Assembly: GCA_022826825.1 (NCBI GenBank)
Contig: JAJDUD010000056.1
Span: 54,951 to 118,950 of the forward strand
From: Acidobacteriota bacterium
GTDB lineage: Bacteria; Acidobacteriota; Vicinamibacteria; Marinacidobacterales; Marinacidobacteraceae
Reading direction: 5' to 3'
DNA length: 64,000 nt
Numbering within the stretch: position 1 is the first letter of the stretch; every line of letters begins with the position of its first letter. The notes under the pieces were generated by a model that searched no databases, was not told where the DNA came from, and saw only the letters and a list, made by a program, of their open reading frames with translations. Position numbers and translations under genes: made by a program. Of this stretch, positions 42,562 through 52,696 are shown piece after piece.

Positions 42562-44802
42562 GTGACTCCCGGCGGGCCCCGGAGGGCGCTTCTCCTGTTG
42601 GGCGTGGCGTTCCTTTACCTCGCGGAGGACGGAGCGGCCGAGTTCGGTCAACGGCGCAACCAGCGGGAGCGGGAAGCGCCCCCGGTAGCGTGGAGCCACG
42701 ACCCGCCGCCGGCCGGGACCATGATCACGCGCGCCGAGCACGTGACCCGCGAGGGCTCCCAGGTGGTCCTCGACGGCTACGCGCAGGTGGCCTTCGGAGG
42801 ACTCCGGATCCAGGCCGACCGGATCGAGATCGACGAGGAAGCGCTGAGCGTGCGGGCGGAGGGCAACGTCGTCTTCGAACGACGTAACGAGAAGATCGTC
42901 GCCGAGTCCATGGAAGGCAGCCTCGAGGATGGAACGGCGGTCTTCCGGAACGCCCGGGGGATCCTCGGCCAGGACTTTCATTTCGTCGCCGAGACCCTCG
43001 AGGAGCTGGACGACGGGGCGTTCGCGATCGAGCGGGGAGCGTTCACCACCTGCGCCCAGCCGAATCCGCGCTGGAAATTCACTGCGAGCCGCGCGGTTGT
43101 CCGGCCGGAGAAGCACGTGTGGCTGCGCAACGTCGCGTTTCGGGTCAAGGAGCTGCCGGTGACCTACTTCCCGGCGCTCTACTACCCGCTCGAGGAGGAC
43201 GGCCGGCAGACCGGCTTCCTCATCCCGCGCTACAGCCGCTCGGACCTCCGGGGACACCTCATCAGCCAGGGTTTCTACTGGGCCATCAACCGCTCGATGG
43301 ACGCGACGTTCAGCGTGGACCACTTCACGGTGGCGGGCACCGGGCTCGGCATGGAGTACCGCTATCGCGGGAACAGCGGCTCCCGGGGCGAAGCGGAAGG
43401 GTTCCTCATCAACGACAAGACCACCGAGAACCGCGAGTATTCGCTCAGCTTCAACGTGGCGCAGCGGCTGCCGGCGCGATTCCGGTTCAGCGCCGCCGGC
43501 GACATGTTCTCGAGCTTCGATTTCAGCCGCCGTTTCCAGGATTCCTTTTCGCGCTCCACCCGGCGGTTTCAGCGCTCCAAGGTGGATCTCAGCGGCCAGC
43601 TCTTCCGTCACCGCATCAAGTTCAAGATCGACCGCAAGGACACCCAGTACACCTCCCGGAGCAGCCGCCGGCAGACGATGCCGCAGTTCTCGATCACCCG
43701 GCGAAACCTGAACCTGCTGGGCCAGTTCGTCCAGCTCGGCTACGAGGCCAACTACGTGCGCGTGGGCCGCTCACGCCGCGATGACTTTCAGGAGTGGAAC
43801 CGGCTCTTCGTGGGGCCGACCCTGGGTCTTTCCCTGCCCGAGATCCCGTTCCTGCAACTGCGGGCGGAGATCGACGCGGGGTATCTGCGCTACGGTGGTT
43901 CGATCGACCCCGAGACCGACGATTTCGATCCGGAACTGGGGCTGAGCCGGCGGTACTACGGAACGGCCCTGCAACTGTCCGGTCCCAAGTTCGAACGCAT
44001 CTTCGACACCGAGGGCAACTTCTACGCCGCCCGCCTCAAGCACCTGATCGAGCCGGAAGCGAACTGGGAGTACCGGAAGAGCGACGACAAGTCCGACTAC
44101 GTCAATCGTTTCGACCGCTACGACAGCTCCACGCAGGCGAACCAGATCAGCTTCGGGTTGGTGAACCGCCTGCTCGCCAAGCGCTACCGGGACGGGGTCG
44201 AGGAATCGTCGGCGACCGACGTCATCACCTGGCGCATCCAGCAGAGCTGGTACTTCGATCCGACGGCGGGAGCGTACGACTCCCGCTACGTGTCGTCCTC
44301 CTTCGAGGAGAGTGAAATCGAGATACGGAAGTCGCCCATCCGCTCCGATTTCCGCTTCACGCCGGACCAGAGCGTGAACGGCGACTGGACCATGGAGTGG
44401 GACCCGGACGAGCGGCTGTTCACCTCGATCCGCACCGGGCTGCGCGTCGGGGACCGGCTCTCCAACCGAAGGTTCAACTTCAACTGGTCCCGGCGCGCCC
44501 GCCGGATCGGCGGCGAGGACAGCGAAGAGGTGGACGTGAAGAGCTATCTCCGCGCCGGGACCGACTTCTTCCCGACCGAAGTGATCCGTACCGGTTTCGA
44601 CGTCAACTACGACATCACCGAACGGAGGCTGTCCAACATCCGGCTGCGCACCGACTTCCTGTTCCAGTGCTGCGGGCTGAACGTGGAGTGGATTCGCTAC
44701 AACCTCGTGAGCCGGAGCGAGAACATCTTCCACTTCAGCGTCACCCTCGGCGGACTCACCAGCTTCGGCTTCGGAGCGGGTGGGCGCGACAGCTACTACT
44801 GA
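42562..44802 (+). CDS. lptD: LPS-assembly protein LptD
   Basis: OstA-like N-domain (GYAQVAFGGLRIQADRIEIDEEALSVRAEGNVVFE) and beta-barrel (VTYFPALYYPLEEDGRQTGFLIPRYSRSDLRGHLISQGFYWAIN). Confidence 0.85.
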   Translation: MTPGGPRRALLLLGVAFLYLAEDGAAEFGQRRNQREREAPPVAWSHDPPPAGTMITRAEHVTREGSQVVLDGYAQVAFGGLRIQADRIEIDEEALSVRAEGNVVFERRNEKIVAESMEGSLEDGTAVFRNARGILGQDFHFVAETLEELDDGAFAIERGAFTTCAQPNPRWKFTASRAVVRPEKHVWLRNVAFRVKELPVTYFPALYYPLEEDGRQTGFLIPRYSRSDLRGHLISQGFYWAINRSMDATFSVDHFTVAGTGLGMEYRYRGNSGSRGEAEGFLINDKTTENREYSLSFNVAQRLPARFRFSAAGDMFSSFDFSRRFQDSFSRSTRRFQRSKVDLSGQLFRHRIKFKIDRKDTQYTSRSSRRQTMPQFSITRRNLNLLGQFVQLGYEANYVRVGRSRRDDFQEWNRLFVGPTLGLSLPEIPFLQLRAEIDAGYLRYGGSIDPETDDFDPELGLSRRYYGTALQLSGPKFERIFDTEGNFYAARLKHLIEPEANWEYRKSDDKSDYVNRFDRYDSSTQANQISFGLVNRLLAKRYRDGVEESSATDVITWRIQQSWYFDPTAGAYDSRYVSSSFEESEIEIRKSPIRSDFRFTPDQSVNGDWTMEWDPDERLFTSIRTGLRVGDRLSNRRFNFNWSRRARRIGGEDSEEVDVKSYLRAGTDFFPTEVIRTGFDVNYDITERRLSNIRLRTDFLFQCCGLNVEWIRYNLVSRSENIFHFSVTLGGLTSFGFGAGGRDSYY

Positions 44803-44811
44803 TGCCGGAGC

Positions 44812-45175
44812 GCAAGGAGCGCCGGTCTTCAGACCGGCATCGCCCGCGCAGCGGGCGAAACTCCAGGGATCCATTTCGTCGCATGGCGCCCTCGCCAAAG
44901 GGAATGGCGCGGCGACAACCGGGCGCGCGGACTCCGCTTCGCCATCGCTGGGTTCCCGCGACGGGGCGTCACGGCGCCGGGAGTCTGCTGTGAGAGTGCA
45001 GTCCCGCGGGTCGGCCAAGCGCCGTGCGAACGCCGCCGGCTGGGAACGCCGGTCTCCAGACCGGCACGCGCGGCGCTCCGCGCCGCGCATGTCGTGACTC
45101 TGTTCACCCAAGGTGGCGCGTACGGCCTGGAGCGCCGACCTGCGGGTCTGAAGACCGGCGCTCCTGAACCATCAC
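44812..45175. repeat. Composite intergenic inverted-repeat element
   Basis: 44812 onward parallels 37707-37955 (gagcgccggtcttcagaccggcatcgcccgcgcagcgggcgaaactcc...atggcgccctcgccaaagggaatggcgc); 45031-45136 parallels 11481-11587 inverted. Confidence 0.85.
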
Positions 45176-45209
45176 GATGGCGAATTCCCTACCCGCCGGG
45201 TAACGAGCG

Positions 45210-45932
45210 TTGTTTCCCCTGCTCGCGCTGAACGGCGCCCTCGCCCTCCTCGGCTGGCGCCTCCGCACCGTCACCGGCGCCGGCGCGCTCGCCGGGTTCG
45301 CGGTCGGCGCCGCGGTCGTCTGGAGCCTGGGCGGCTTCGGCTACCTGGTGCTGCTCCTCTACTTCGCACTCGGCGCCCTCGTGACCCGCGTCGGCTGGAC
45401 CCGCAAACGGGCTCTCGGGATCGCCGAAGCCCGGGGCGGCGCCCGGGGACCGGCGCAGGTGGCCGCGAACGGGGGACCCCCGGTCCTCTTCTGCCTGCTC
45501 GCGGGTCTCTTCCCGGCTTCGTGGGGCGCGCCCGCCGCCGCCGCGTTCGTCGGTGCGCTCGCCACCGCGGCGGCCGACACGGTGTCCTCGGAAGTGGGGA
45601 AATCCCTGGGAGGGACCGTGCGGCGGCTTCCCGGCCTCTCCCGGGCGCCGGCCGGAACGCCCGGCGGCGTCAGCTTCGCGGGGTCGGCCGCGGGTCTCCT
45701 GGCTTCCTTCGCGATCTGCGGCGCCGCCGCGGCGGGCGAGCTGATCCCGCCCGCGTGGTTCCTGCCGGTGGCGGCCGCCGGATTCCTGGCCGCCCTGCTC
45801 GAGGGTCTGCTCTCCCCGCTCGAAACCCGCGGGACTCTCGACAATGACGGAGTCAACGCAGTCTCCGTTCTTGCCGGCGGCCTCCTCGCGTTCGGGTGGG
45901 GATGGTTTTCGACCAGTGGCGGCACCGGATGA
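45210..45932 (+). CDS. DUF92/TIGR00297 family membrane protein
   Basis: DUF92-like: RTVTGAGALAGFAVGAAVVWSLGG..., DTVSSEVGKSLGG, PGGVSFAGSAAGLLAS, LESPLETRGTLDNDGVNAVSVLAGG-type C-terminus. Confidence 0.8.
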   Translation: MFPLLALNGALALLGWRLRTVTGAGALAGFAVGAAVVWSLGGFGYLVLLLYFALGALVTRVGWTRKRALGIAEARGGARGPAQVAANGGPPVLFCLLAGLFPASWGAPAAAAFVGALATAAADTVSSEVGKSLGGTVRRLPGLSRAPAGTPGGVSFAGSAAGLLASFAICGAAAAGELIPPAWFLPVAAAGFLAALLEGLLSPLETRGTLDNDGVNAVSVLAGGLLAFGWGWFSTSGGTG

Positions 45933-46846
45933 TCCGGGTGGTCTCCGAGCGGCTGACGCTCTACCGCGAGTTCTCGCGGCCGTTCACCCTGCTGCCCCCG
46001 CTGATCGGTTTCCTCAGCGGAAGCGTCACCGCCTACGGCGCCCCGCCCGCCCTGGAGAACGTCCCCTGGATCTACCCCGTCCTCGGAGCCGTCATGGCCG
46101 CCACCCTGAACGCGGCGAGCAACGCCCTGAACCAGATCTGCGACCTCGGGATCGACCGCATCACCAAACCGGACCGGCCCCTGCCTTCCGGGCGGCTGGC
46201 GATCGCGGAAGCGTGGTGGTTCACGGCGGTGTGCTGGGTCCTGTCGCTGGCCGCGGCGTGGTTCGTGAGCCCCGGAGGCCGGCGCGAGTGCTTCTGGATC
46301 GTCGTGGTGGCGAGCGTCTTCATCTGGATGTACTCGGCGCCGCCGCTCCGGACGAAGCGGCTCGGGATGCTGGCGAACCTGACCGTCGCCATTCCCCGCG
46401 GGCTGCTCCTGAAGGTGGCCGGCTGGTCGGCGCTCAAGACGGTGCTCGATCCCGAACCGTGGTTCATCGGGCTCATCTTCGGGCTCTTTCTGCTCGGCGC
46501 CACCACGACCAAGGACTTCTCCGACATCGCGGGAGACCGCGCCGGAGGTTGCCGGACGCTCCCGGTGGCGCACGGTCCCCGGGGTGCGGCCTGGCGGATC
46601 GCACCTTTCTTCGTGCTGCCCTTCGTGCTGATTCCCGTGGGGGTCCGCACCGATCTGCTGACCGGCAACGCCGTGTTGCTGGACGCGCTCGGCGTCACGC
46701 TGGTGCTCTACGGGGTCTTCACGGCGTGGCTCATGCTGCGCCGTCCCGACGAACTCGCGACCGACAGCAACCACGTGTCCTGGCGGCACATGTACCTGAT
46801 GATGATGGTTGCCCAACTCGGGTTCGCGGCCGCTTACGTCCTCTGA
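45929..46846 (+). CDS. UbiA-family prenyltransferase
   Basis: [24 protein letters not shown] and [20 protein letters not shown] motifs; ATGA overlap with the DUF92 stop. Confidence 0.87.
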   Translation: MIRVVSERLTLYREFSRPFTLLPPLIGFLSGSVTAYGAPPALENVPWIYPVLGAVMAATLNAASNALNQICDLGIDRITKPDRPLPSGRLAIAEAWWFTAVCWVLSLAAAWFVSPGGRRECFWIVVVASVFIWMYSAPPLRTKRLGMLANLTVAIPRGLLLKVAGWSALKTVLDPEPWFIGLIFGLFLLGATTTKDFSDIAGDRAGGCRTLPVAHGPRGAAWRIAPFFVLPFVLIPVGVRTDLLTGNAVLLDALGVTLVLYGVFTAWLMLRRPDELATDSNHVSWRHMYLMMMVAQLGFAAAYVL

Positions 46847-46901
46847 TCCGGGGCGCTTGTTTCGCCTGCGGAGGGCGTGGCGGTCCTATACTGGCGCTTC
46901 C

Positions 46902-48182
46902 GTGAGCCAGACGTTTTCCCGCCGCCACCTCGGTCCCGACCTCGCCGAGAGGGATCCCGAAATCGCCGCCGCCATCCATGCCGAAGAGATCCGCCAGTCC
47001 GAGGGTCTCGAACTGATCGCTTCCGAGAACTTCGCGAGCGATGCGGTCATGGAGGCCACGGGTTCGGTGATGACCAACAAGTACGCCGAGGGGTATCCCG
47101 GCCGGCGGTACTACGGAGGCTGCATCCACGTCGACGAGGCGGAGCGGCTGGCCCGCAACCGGGCCAAGGAACTCTTCGGTTCCCGGTATGCGAACGTGCA
47201 GCCCCACAGCGGCTCGCAGGCCAACATGGTCGCCTACCAGGCAATCCTGGAGCCGGGCGACGCCTTCCTCGGCATGGCCCTCGATCAGGGCGGACACCTC
47301 ACGCACGGCCACCCGCTGAACTTCTCGGGCCAGTTCTACGAACCCGTTGCCTACGGGGTGCGGCGGGAGGACGAACGCCTCGATCTCGATCAGTTGGCGC
47401 AGCTCGCCCGGGAACACCGGCCGAAGATGATCATGGTGGGCGCGAGCGCGTATCCGCGCCTCTACCCGAGCGCGGAAATCCGGCAGATCGCGGACGAAGT
47501 CGGGGCGAAAGTGGTCACCGACATCGCTCACGTGGCCGGTCTGGTCGCGGGCGGCGCCATTCCGAGTCCGGTGCCCTATTCGGACATCGTCACCACCACC
47601 ACCCACAAGACGCTGCGGGGGCCGCGCGGGGGGCTCGTCCTCTGGAACGAGAAGGCGTACGGAAGGGCCCTCAACCGGATCACCTTCCCTGGAATCCAGG
47701 GCGGGCCGATGATGCACACGATCGCCGCCAAGGCGGTGTGTTTCCGGGAGGCGCTCGATCCGTCCTTCGCCGAGTACGCGCGCCAGATCGTGGCGAACGC
47801 CAGGGCGCTGGCCGAGGCGCTCATGGAGCGGGGGTTCCGGCTGGTCTCCGGGGGGACCGACAACCACCTCGTGCTGGTGGACGTGGGGGCCCGGGGGATC
47901 ACCGGCCGCGATGCCGAAGTGGCCATGGAGACCGCGGGGATCACCGCGAACAAGAACACCATCCCGTTCGATCCCGAGAAGCCGATGATCGCGAGCGGCA
48001 TCCGCCTGGGGACGGCGGCGCTCACCACCCGGGGAATGCGGGAGAGCGAGATGGCCGAGGTCGCGCGCCTGATGGATGCGGCGCTCCGGTCGGCGGGCGA
48101 TGAGGCGGCGCTCGCCCGGATCGCCGCCGAGGTTGCCGAACTTGCCTCGGGCTTCCCGCTCTACGTATCGCCCGCGGCGTGA
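46902..48182 (+). CDS. glyA: Serine hydroxymethyltransferase
   Basis: [57 protein letters not shown] start. Confidence 0.96.
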   Translation: MSQTFSRRHLGPDLAERDPEIAAAIHAEEIRQSEGLELIASENFASDAVMEATGSVMTNKYAEGYPGRRYYGGCIHVDEAERLARNRAKELFGSRYANVQPHSGSQANMVAYQAILEPGDAFLGMALDQGGHLTHGHPLNFSGQFYEPVAYGVRREDERLDLDQLAQLAREHRPKMIMVGASAYPRLYPSAEIRQIADEVGAKVVTDIAHVAGLVAGGAIPSPVPYSDIVTTTTHKTLRGPRGGLVLWNEKAYGRALNRITFPGIQGGPMMHTIAAKAVCFREALDPSFAEYARQIVANARALAEALMERGFRLVSGGTDNHLVLVDVGARGITGRDAEVAMETAGITANKNTIPFDPEKPMIASGIRLGTAALTTRGMRESEMAEVARLMDAALRSAGDEAALARIAAEVAELASGFPLYVSPAA

Positions 48183-48249
48183 ACGGCGGGGGCGCCGGCC
48201 GGCCGCCGGCGGTTTCCGGGTCTAGACAGCGGGCGGGGGCGCGTCGGGA

Positions 48250-50256
48250 ATGAGTCGGGCGGCCGATTTCCTCGGGCCCCACGGGGTGCTCTCCGAGTCG
48301 CTGCCCGGCTTCGAACACCGGGCCGGGCAGGTGGAAATGGCGGCGCGGGTGGAGGCGACGCTGAACGGGGACGGGGCGCTGATGATCGAGGCGGGAACCG
48401 GGATCGGCAAGTCGTTCGCCTATCTGATCCCGGCGCTCCTCTGCGGGGAGCGGGTGGTGGTCTCGACGGCGACCAAGAATCTTCAGGACCAGCTCTTCGA
48501 GAAGGACCTTCCCCAGCTTCAGCGCCTTCTGGGAAGCCGTGTGCCGGTGGCCCGCATGAAGGGGCGCGAGAACTATCTCTGCCGGCTGGAGTGGCAGAAG
48601 TTCCAGACCGAAGGGGACCTGAAGCTCGATGCCCGGCGCAGCGCCGACCTGCGGCGGATCGCCGCCTGGGCGGAGAAGACGAAGACCGGAGACCGCGACG
48701 AGATTCGCGGACTCCGGGGACCGACCGAGTACTGGCGCGGCATCTCGACCATTTCCGAGAACTGCATCGGCCGCCGCTGTCCTCATCACGAGGAGTGTCA
48801 CCTGACGACCCTGCGGAAGCAGGCGCATTCCAGCCAGATCCTCATCGTGAACCACCACCTGCTGGTGGCGGACCTGATCTTGCGCCAGACCGACTTCGGC
48901 GAGGTGCTGCCCGAATACGACCACCTGATCGTGGACGAGGCCCACCGGCTCGAGGACGCCGCCACGCACGGTCTCTCGAGCACGCTCTCCGGAGCGGCGG
49001 CGGACCGGCTCGCGACCGACCTGACGCGCTTTCTCAAGCGATCGGCCCCGGAACTCGCGTCCCCCGCGGCCATCCGCAAGCTCCGGCGCTCGTACCGGGA
49101 ACTCTTCGAGACCCTCGCTCCCGAACGCGACGACCGGCCGCGCCTGTTCCACCCCGAAAGCCTGCCCCCCGAGGCCAGGGAGTACGCGCAGGCGGCCTCC
49201 GTCCAACTCCAGGCCCTCGAAGGTCACCTGCTGAAGGTCCGCGAAACCCTGAGAGAGAACCCGCCGCCCGACGGGAGCGATGGCGAGACCGGCGCCGAGA
49301 GGCTCCTGAAGCGCGTTACCGAATTCCGCATCGAGCTCGGCGCGCTGATGACGCCGCGTCCCGACTACGTCCACTGGAGCGTGTTCCGGAGAGAGACCGC
49401 GCGTCCGGAAGGAGGGAACGGCAAGGCCGCGACCCGCCGGGCGCCCACCTGTTTCGCCAGCACCGCCCCGGTGCATCCCGGCGGCGAACTGCGGCAGGGG
49501 CTTTTCGATCCCCTGAAGTCCTGCGTCCTGACCTCCGCGACGCTGGCCCTCGACGGGGGCTTCGACTACGCGGCGGACGCACTCGGGGTGACGGCGGCCT
49601 CGGGGAAGGTCGTTCCCTCACCCTTCCGGTTCGAGGAGCAGGCGCGGCTCTATGTCCCGCGCGATCTGGTGGACCCCCGCGACCCGGGGTTTCAGGATGC
49701 CGCCGCCGAGCGGATTCTCCACCTGGTCGCCGCCAGCCGGGGCCGGGCGCTCATCCTGTTCACGAGCTGGGGGAACCTGGAGCGCGTGGGCTGGGTGCTC
49801 GGGACGGCCTGTCCGTTCCCGGTGCTGCGGCAGCAGCGGGGCGGCGGCCACGCCGCCCTCCTCAATTCCTTCCGGAACACGCCGAACGCGGTCCTGCTGG
49901 GGGTGCGCTCGTTCTGGGAAGGGGTCGACGTTCCGGGAGACGCGCTCACCCTGCTGGTGATCGACAAGCTGCCCTTCCCGGTGCCGTCCGATCCCCTGCA
50001 CCGGGCGCGCGCCGAGCGGGCCGAGGAGGCGACCGGTGACGGCTTCGCCAACTACTCGGTGCCGCAGGCGGCCCTCACCCTGAAGCAGGGTCTCGGCCGG
50101 CTGATCCGGACCCAGCAGGATGTCGGTTTGGCCGCGGTCCTCGACTCGCGTCTCGTGCGCATGGGCTACGGCCGGCGGCTGCTGCGGAGCCTCCCGCCCT
50201 TCCCCCTGATCACGGGGCTGGACGAGGCGACCGGGTTCCTGGAGTCCCTTTCGTGA
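48250..50256 (+). CDS. DinG-like ATP-dependent helicase
   Basis: IEAGTGIGKSFAYLIPALL; HLIVDEAHRLEDAA; SFWEGVDVPGDALTLLVIDKLPFPVPSDPL; QGLGRLIRTQQDVG. Confidence 0.92.
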   Translation: MSRAADFLGPHGVLSESLPGFEHRAGQVEMAARVEATLNGDGALMIEAGTGIGKSFAYLIPALLCGERVVVSTATKNLQDQLFEKDLPQLQRLLGSRVPVARMKGRENYLCRLEWQKFQTEGDLKLDARRSADLRRIAAWAEKTKTGDRDEIRGLRGPTEYWRGISTISENCIGRRCPHHEECHLTTLRKQAHSSQILIVNHHLLVADLILRQTDFGEVLPEYDHLIVDEAHRLEDAATHGLSSTLSGAAADRLATDLTRFLKRSAPELASPAAIRKLRRSYRELFETLAPERDDRPRLFHPESLPPEAREYAQAASVQLQALEGHLLKVRETLRENPPPDGSDGETGAERLLKRVTEFRIELGALMTPRPDYVHWSVFRRETARPEGGNGKAATRRAPTCFASTAPVHPGGELRQGLFDPLKSCVLTSATLALDGGFDYAADALGVTAASGKVVPSPFRFEEQARLYVPRDLVDPRDPGFQDAAAERILHLVAASRGRALILFTSWGNLERVGWVLGTACPFPVLRQQRGGGHAALLNSFRNTPNAVLLGVRSFWEGVDVPGDALTLLVIDKLPFPVPSDPLHRARAERAEEATGDGFANYSVPQAALTLKQGLGRLIRTQQDVGLAAVLDSRLVRMGYGRRLLRSLPPFPLITGLDEATGFLESLS

Positions 50257-50963
50257 ACCAGCCTTCGCTCGCCGAGCGCATCGCCGCGGTGCGCGACCGG
50301 ATCTCCGAGAGCTGCCGCCGCGCCGGCCGGGCCGAGGGAAGGGTCCGTCTGGTGGCGGTATCGAAGACGCGGCCGGCCGCGGACATCGAAGCGGCGGCCG
50401 CGCTCGGGCTCACCGACTTCGGCGAAAACCGGATTCAGGAGGCGGCCGCGAAGCTCCCCCGCCTCCGGACTTCGATCACTCCGCACCTGATCGGCCATCT
50501 CCAACGCAACAAGGCGCGGCAGGCCGCGGGACTCTTTCCCGTGATCCAGTCGGTGGACAGCGTGGCCCTGGCGACCCGGTTGAGCGCGATGGTCAGCCAG
50601 GGCGTCGTCCCGCCGGGCGGTCCCCCGATTCGGGTCCTGGCGCAGGTGGATCTGGCTGGCGAGGCCTCCAAGTTCGGAATCCCGGAGGCCGACTTGCCGC
50701 GCGCTCTGGAAGAGATTTCCGGACTGTCCGGTCTCCGGCTCTCCGGGCTCATGCTGATGCCGCCGTTCGACCCCGATCCGGAGGCGGTCCGTCCCTGGTT
50801 CGTCCGCCTCCGGGAGCTGGGCCGCCGGTTCGCGGAAGGCGGACTCCTGCCCCGCGACCCCGACCTCTCGATGGGGATGAGTCACGACTTCGAGGTGGCC
50901 ATCGCCGAGGGGGCGACCACGATCCGCGTGGGAACCGCGATCTTCGGCCCGCGGCCCGCCTGA
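50253..50963 (+). CDS. YggS-family PLP-binding protein
   Basis: RLVAVSKTRPAADIEAAAALGLTDFGENRIQEAAAK; PHLIGHLQRNK; LSMGMSHDFEVAIAEGATTIRVGTAIFG. Confidence 0.95.
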   Translation: MNQPSLAERIAAVRDRISESCRRAGRAEGRVRLVAVSKTRPAADIEAAAALGLTDFGENRIQEAAAKLPRLRTSITPHLIGHLQRNKARQAAGLFPVIQSVDSVALATRLSAMVSQGVVPPGGPPIRVLAQVDLAGEASKFGIPEADLPRALEEISGLSGLRLSGLMLMPPFDPDPEAVRPWFVRLRELGRRFAEGGLLPRDPDLSMGMSHDFEVAIAEGATTIRVGTAIFGPRPA

Positions 50964-50990
50964 CCCGAAAAGCAACCGCCGTTGGTCCTC

Positions 50991-51044
50991 GGAGCGCCGG
51001 CCTCCGGCCGGCATCGCCGTGCGGCAGCACGGCGAGTCCGACGG
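50991..51044. repeat. Short copy of the intergenic palindromic repeat
   Basis: ggagcgccggcctccggccggcatcgccgtgcggcagcacggcgagtcc between convergent yggS-like and lepB genes. Confidence 0.7.
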
Positions 51045-51048
51045 TTTC

Positions 51049-51708
51049 CTACTGGACCGGGGCGAAGAAGCGGTCCCAGCGGGTCCGGGAAAAGAACCTC
51101 ACCGGTAGCAGCAGCAGGTCCACGAACCGCCGGGAAAGCCGGGTCTCCAGGTATTCCTCGCGCGGCGCCCCGTAGGACCAGTAGATGAAGAGCCCCTTGC
51201 CCTTGATGTTCTCGGCGGGAAGGGCGCCCCAGTAGCGGCTGTCGTGGCTGTTGTCCCGGTTGTCCCCCATCACGAAATAGTGTCCGTCCGGGACGCGGTA
51301 CTCGCGCATTCCGGGCTGTCCGCCGTGGACGAAACGGGTGTAGTCCTCGGGCAGGGGTTCGCCTTCGATCAGGACCTGCTGGCGGCCGATCTGGAGCGTT
51401 TCACCGGGGAGCCCCACGACCCGTTTGATGAAGTCCCGATCGGGCTCCTCCGGGAACTTGAACACCACTACGTCGCCCCGTTCCACCTCGCGCGACGGCA
51501 GCACTCCGGCTCCGCCGTCCTGGTAGAGCATCTTGTTGACCATCAGGTGGTCGCCGATGAGCAGGTTGTCCTGCATGGAGCCGGTCGGGATCTTGAACGC
51601 CTGGAAGACGAAGGTGCGCACGAACAGCGCGAGGATCACCGCGGCGCAGATCGATTCGAAGTACTCGCGGGCGGACGAACGCGGGCGCGGCGTGACGGGA
51701 GCGGTCAT
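51049..51708 (-). CDS. lepB: Signal peptidase I
   Basis: FKIPTGSMQDNLLIGDHLMVNK; FIKRVVGLPGETL; YFVMGDNRDNSHDSRYWG. Confidence 0.95.
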   Translation of the reverse strand: MTAPVTPRPRSSAREYFESICAAVILALFVRTFVFQAFKIPTGSMQDNLLIGDHLMVNKMLYQDGGAGVLPSREVERGDVVVFKFPEEPDRDFIKRVVGLPGETLQIGRQQVLIEGEPLPEDYTRFVHGGQPGMREYRVPDGHYFVMGDNRDNSHDSRYWGALPAENIKGKGLFIYWSYGAPREEYLETRLSRRFVDLLLLPVRFFSRTRWDRFFAPVQ

Positions 51709-51718
51709 GACGGCCCGA

Positions 51719-52696
51719 TCAGGCGCCACCCCAGGCCGGAGTCGTCGCTTCCTCCGGGGAACCGACCACCGTGGTGACCGTCTCCGGATCGAAGGAGACG
51801 ACGCCGATCGGCGCCTCGGGCGCCTCGGGGAAGAGCAGCTCGGGAACGATTTCGTAGATGCCGTCCTCGAGTCCCGTGCAGGAGACCACGGCGAAGAGAT
51901 TCGTCTCGTTCACCTGGTTCAGCATGCTCTGGGGAATGCGCACGTTGGCCACGATTTCGCCCACGGCCGGCTGGCACGGAGCCTCGTCTGGTTCGCCCGG
52001 CGTCACCCAGACGGCCAGCCGCAATTCGCGGGCTTCCCGCGCCTCACCGATATCGAGGCGCACGTCGACGTAGCGGACACTGGGGCGAAGGGCGGGGTCG
52101 AGCTCGATCTGCAGGCGCTGCGCAAAGGTCTCCCGCAGCCCCTGCGCGGAGATCGGTTCGGTGGTGATCTGCGCCGTGTCGCGCAGCAGCGACTCGGGCC
52201 CTTCCACCGCGAGTTCGAGCGGTTCGATCACGACGCTGTGGATCTCGAACCCCGTCGCCGGCTGGCCGAGCACTCTTGGGCTCACCCGGACGGTGCTGGT
52301 CAGGGTGCGGTCGAGACGGAGGAGCACCTGCGGCGGGTCCACCCGCATCACCTGCACGCCCGACGGGGCTTCCACCGCCTCGGCCCCGAGAAACCAGGTG
52401 CGCTCGCCGGGGGCTTCTCCCGTCAGGTCGAGCCGCGCCCGGAGTCCCTGGACGGGGGCGTCGCGCAGCAGGCCGGAGGCGCCCCGAAGCCTCACGTCCA
52501 CCTCCTGGACCGACTGGTCCACGACCTCCAGTCCGGCCGGGACGTTGACGAGCTCGAGCGGTGTGGAGACGAACACCTCGGCCCCCTGCTCGTCCGCGAC
52601 GAAGAACCAGAGGCCGAACGCCAGTACGAGCGCCACGATGGCGCGGAACATCTCCACCGCGCGGAAGGACTCGGACCCCGTGACGAACTTGCTCAA
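51719..52696 (-). CDS. YbbR-domain protein (CdaR-like)
   Basis: Single TM N-terminus followed by YbbR-like repeats; ATGA overlap with the upstream diadenylate cyclase gene. Confidence 0.83.
   Translation of the reverse strand: MSKFVTGSESFRAVEMFRAIVALVLAFGLWFFVADEQGAEVFVSTPLELVNVPAGLEVVDQSVQEVDVRLRGASGLLRDAPVQGLRARLDLTGEAPGERTWFLGAEAVEAPSGVQVMRVDPPQVLLRLDRTLTSTVRVSPRVLGQPATGFEIHSVVIEPLELAVEGPESLLRDTAQITTEPISAQGLRETFAQRLQIELDPALRPSVRYVDVRLDIGEAREARELRLAVWVTPGEPDEAPCQPAVGEIVANVRIPQSMLNQVNETNLFAVVSCTGLEDGIYEIVPELLFPEAPEAPIGVVSFDPETVTTVVGSPEEATTPAWGGA

Noticed and set aside
45359-46816. 485-aa minus-strand ORF
   Set aside because: Opposite the DUF92 and UbiA genes, which have clear family motifs; shadow ORF
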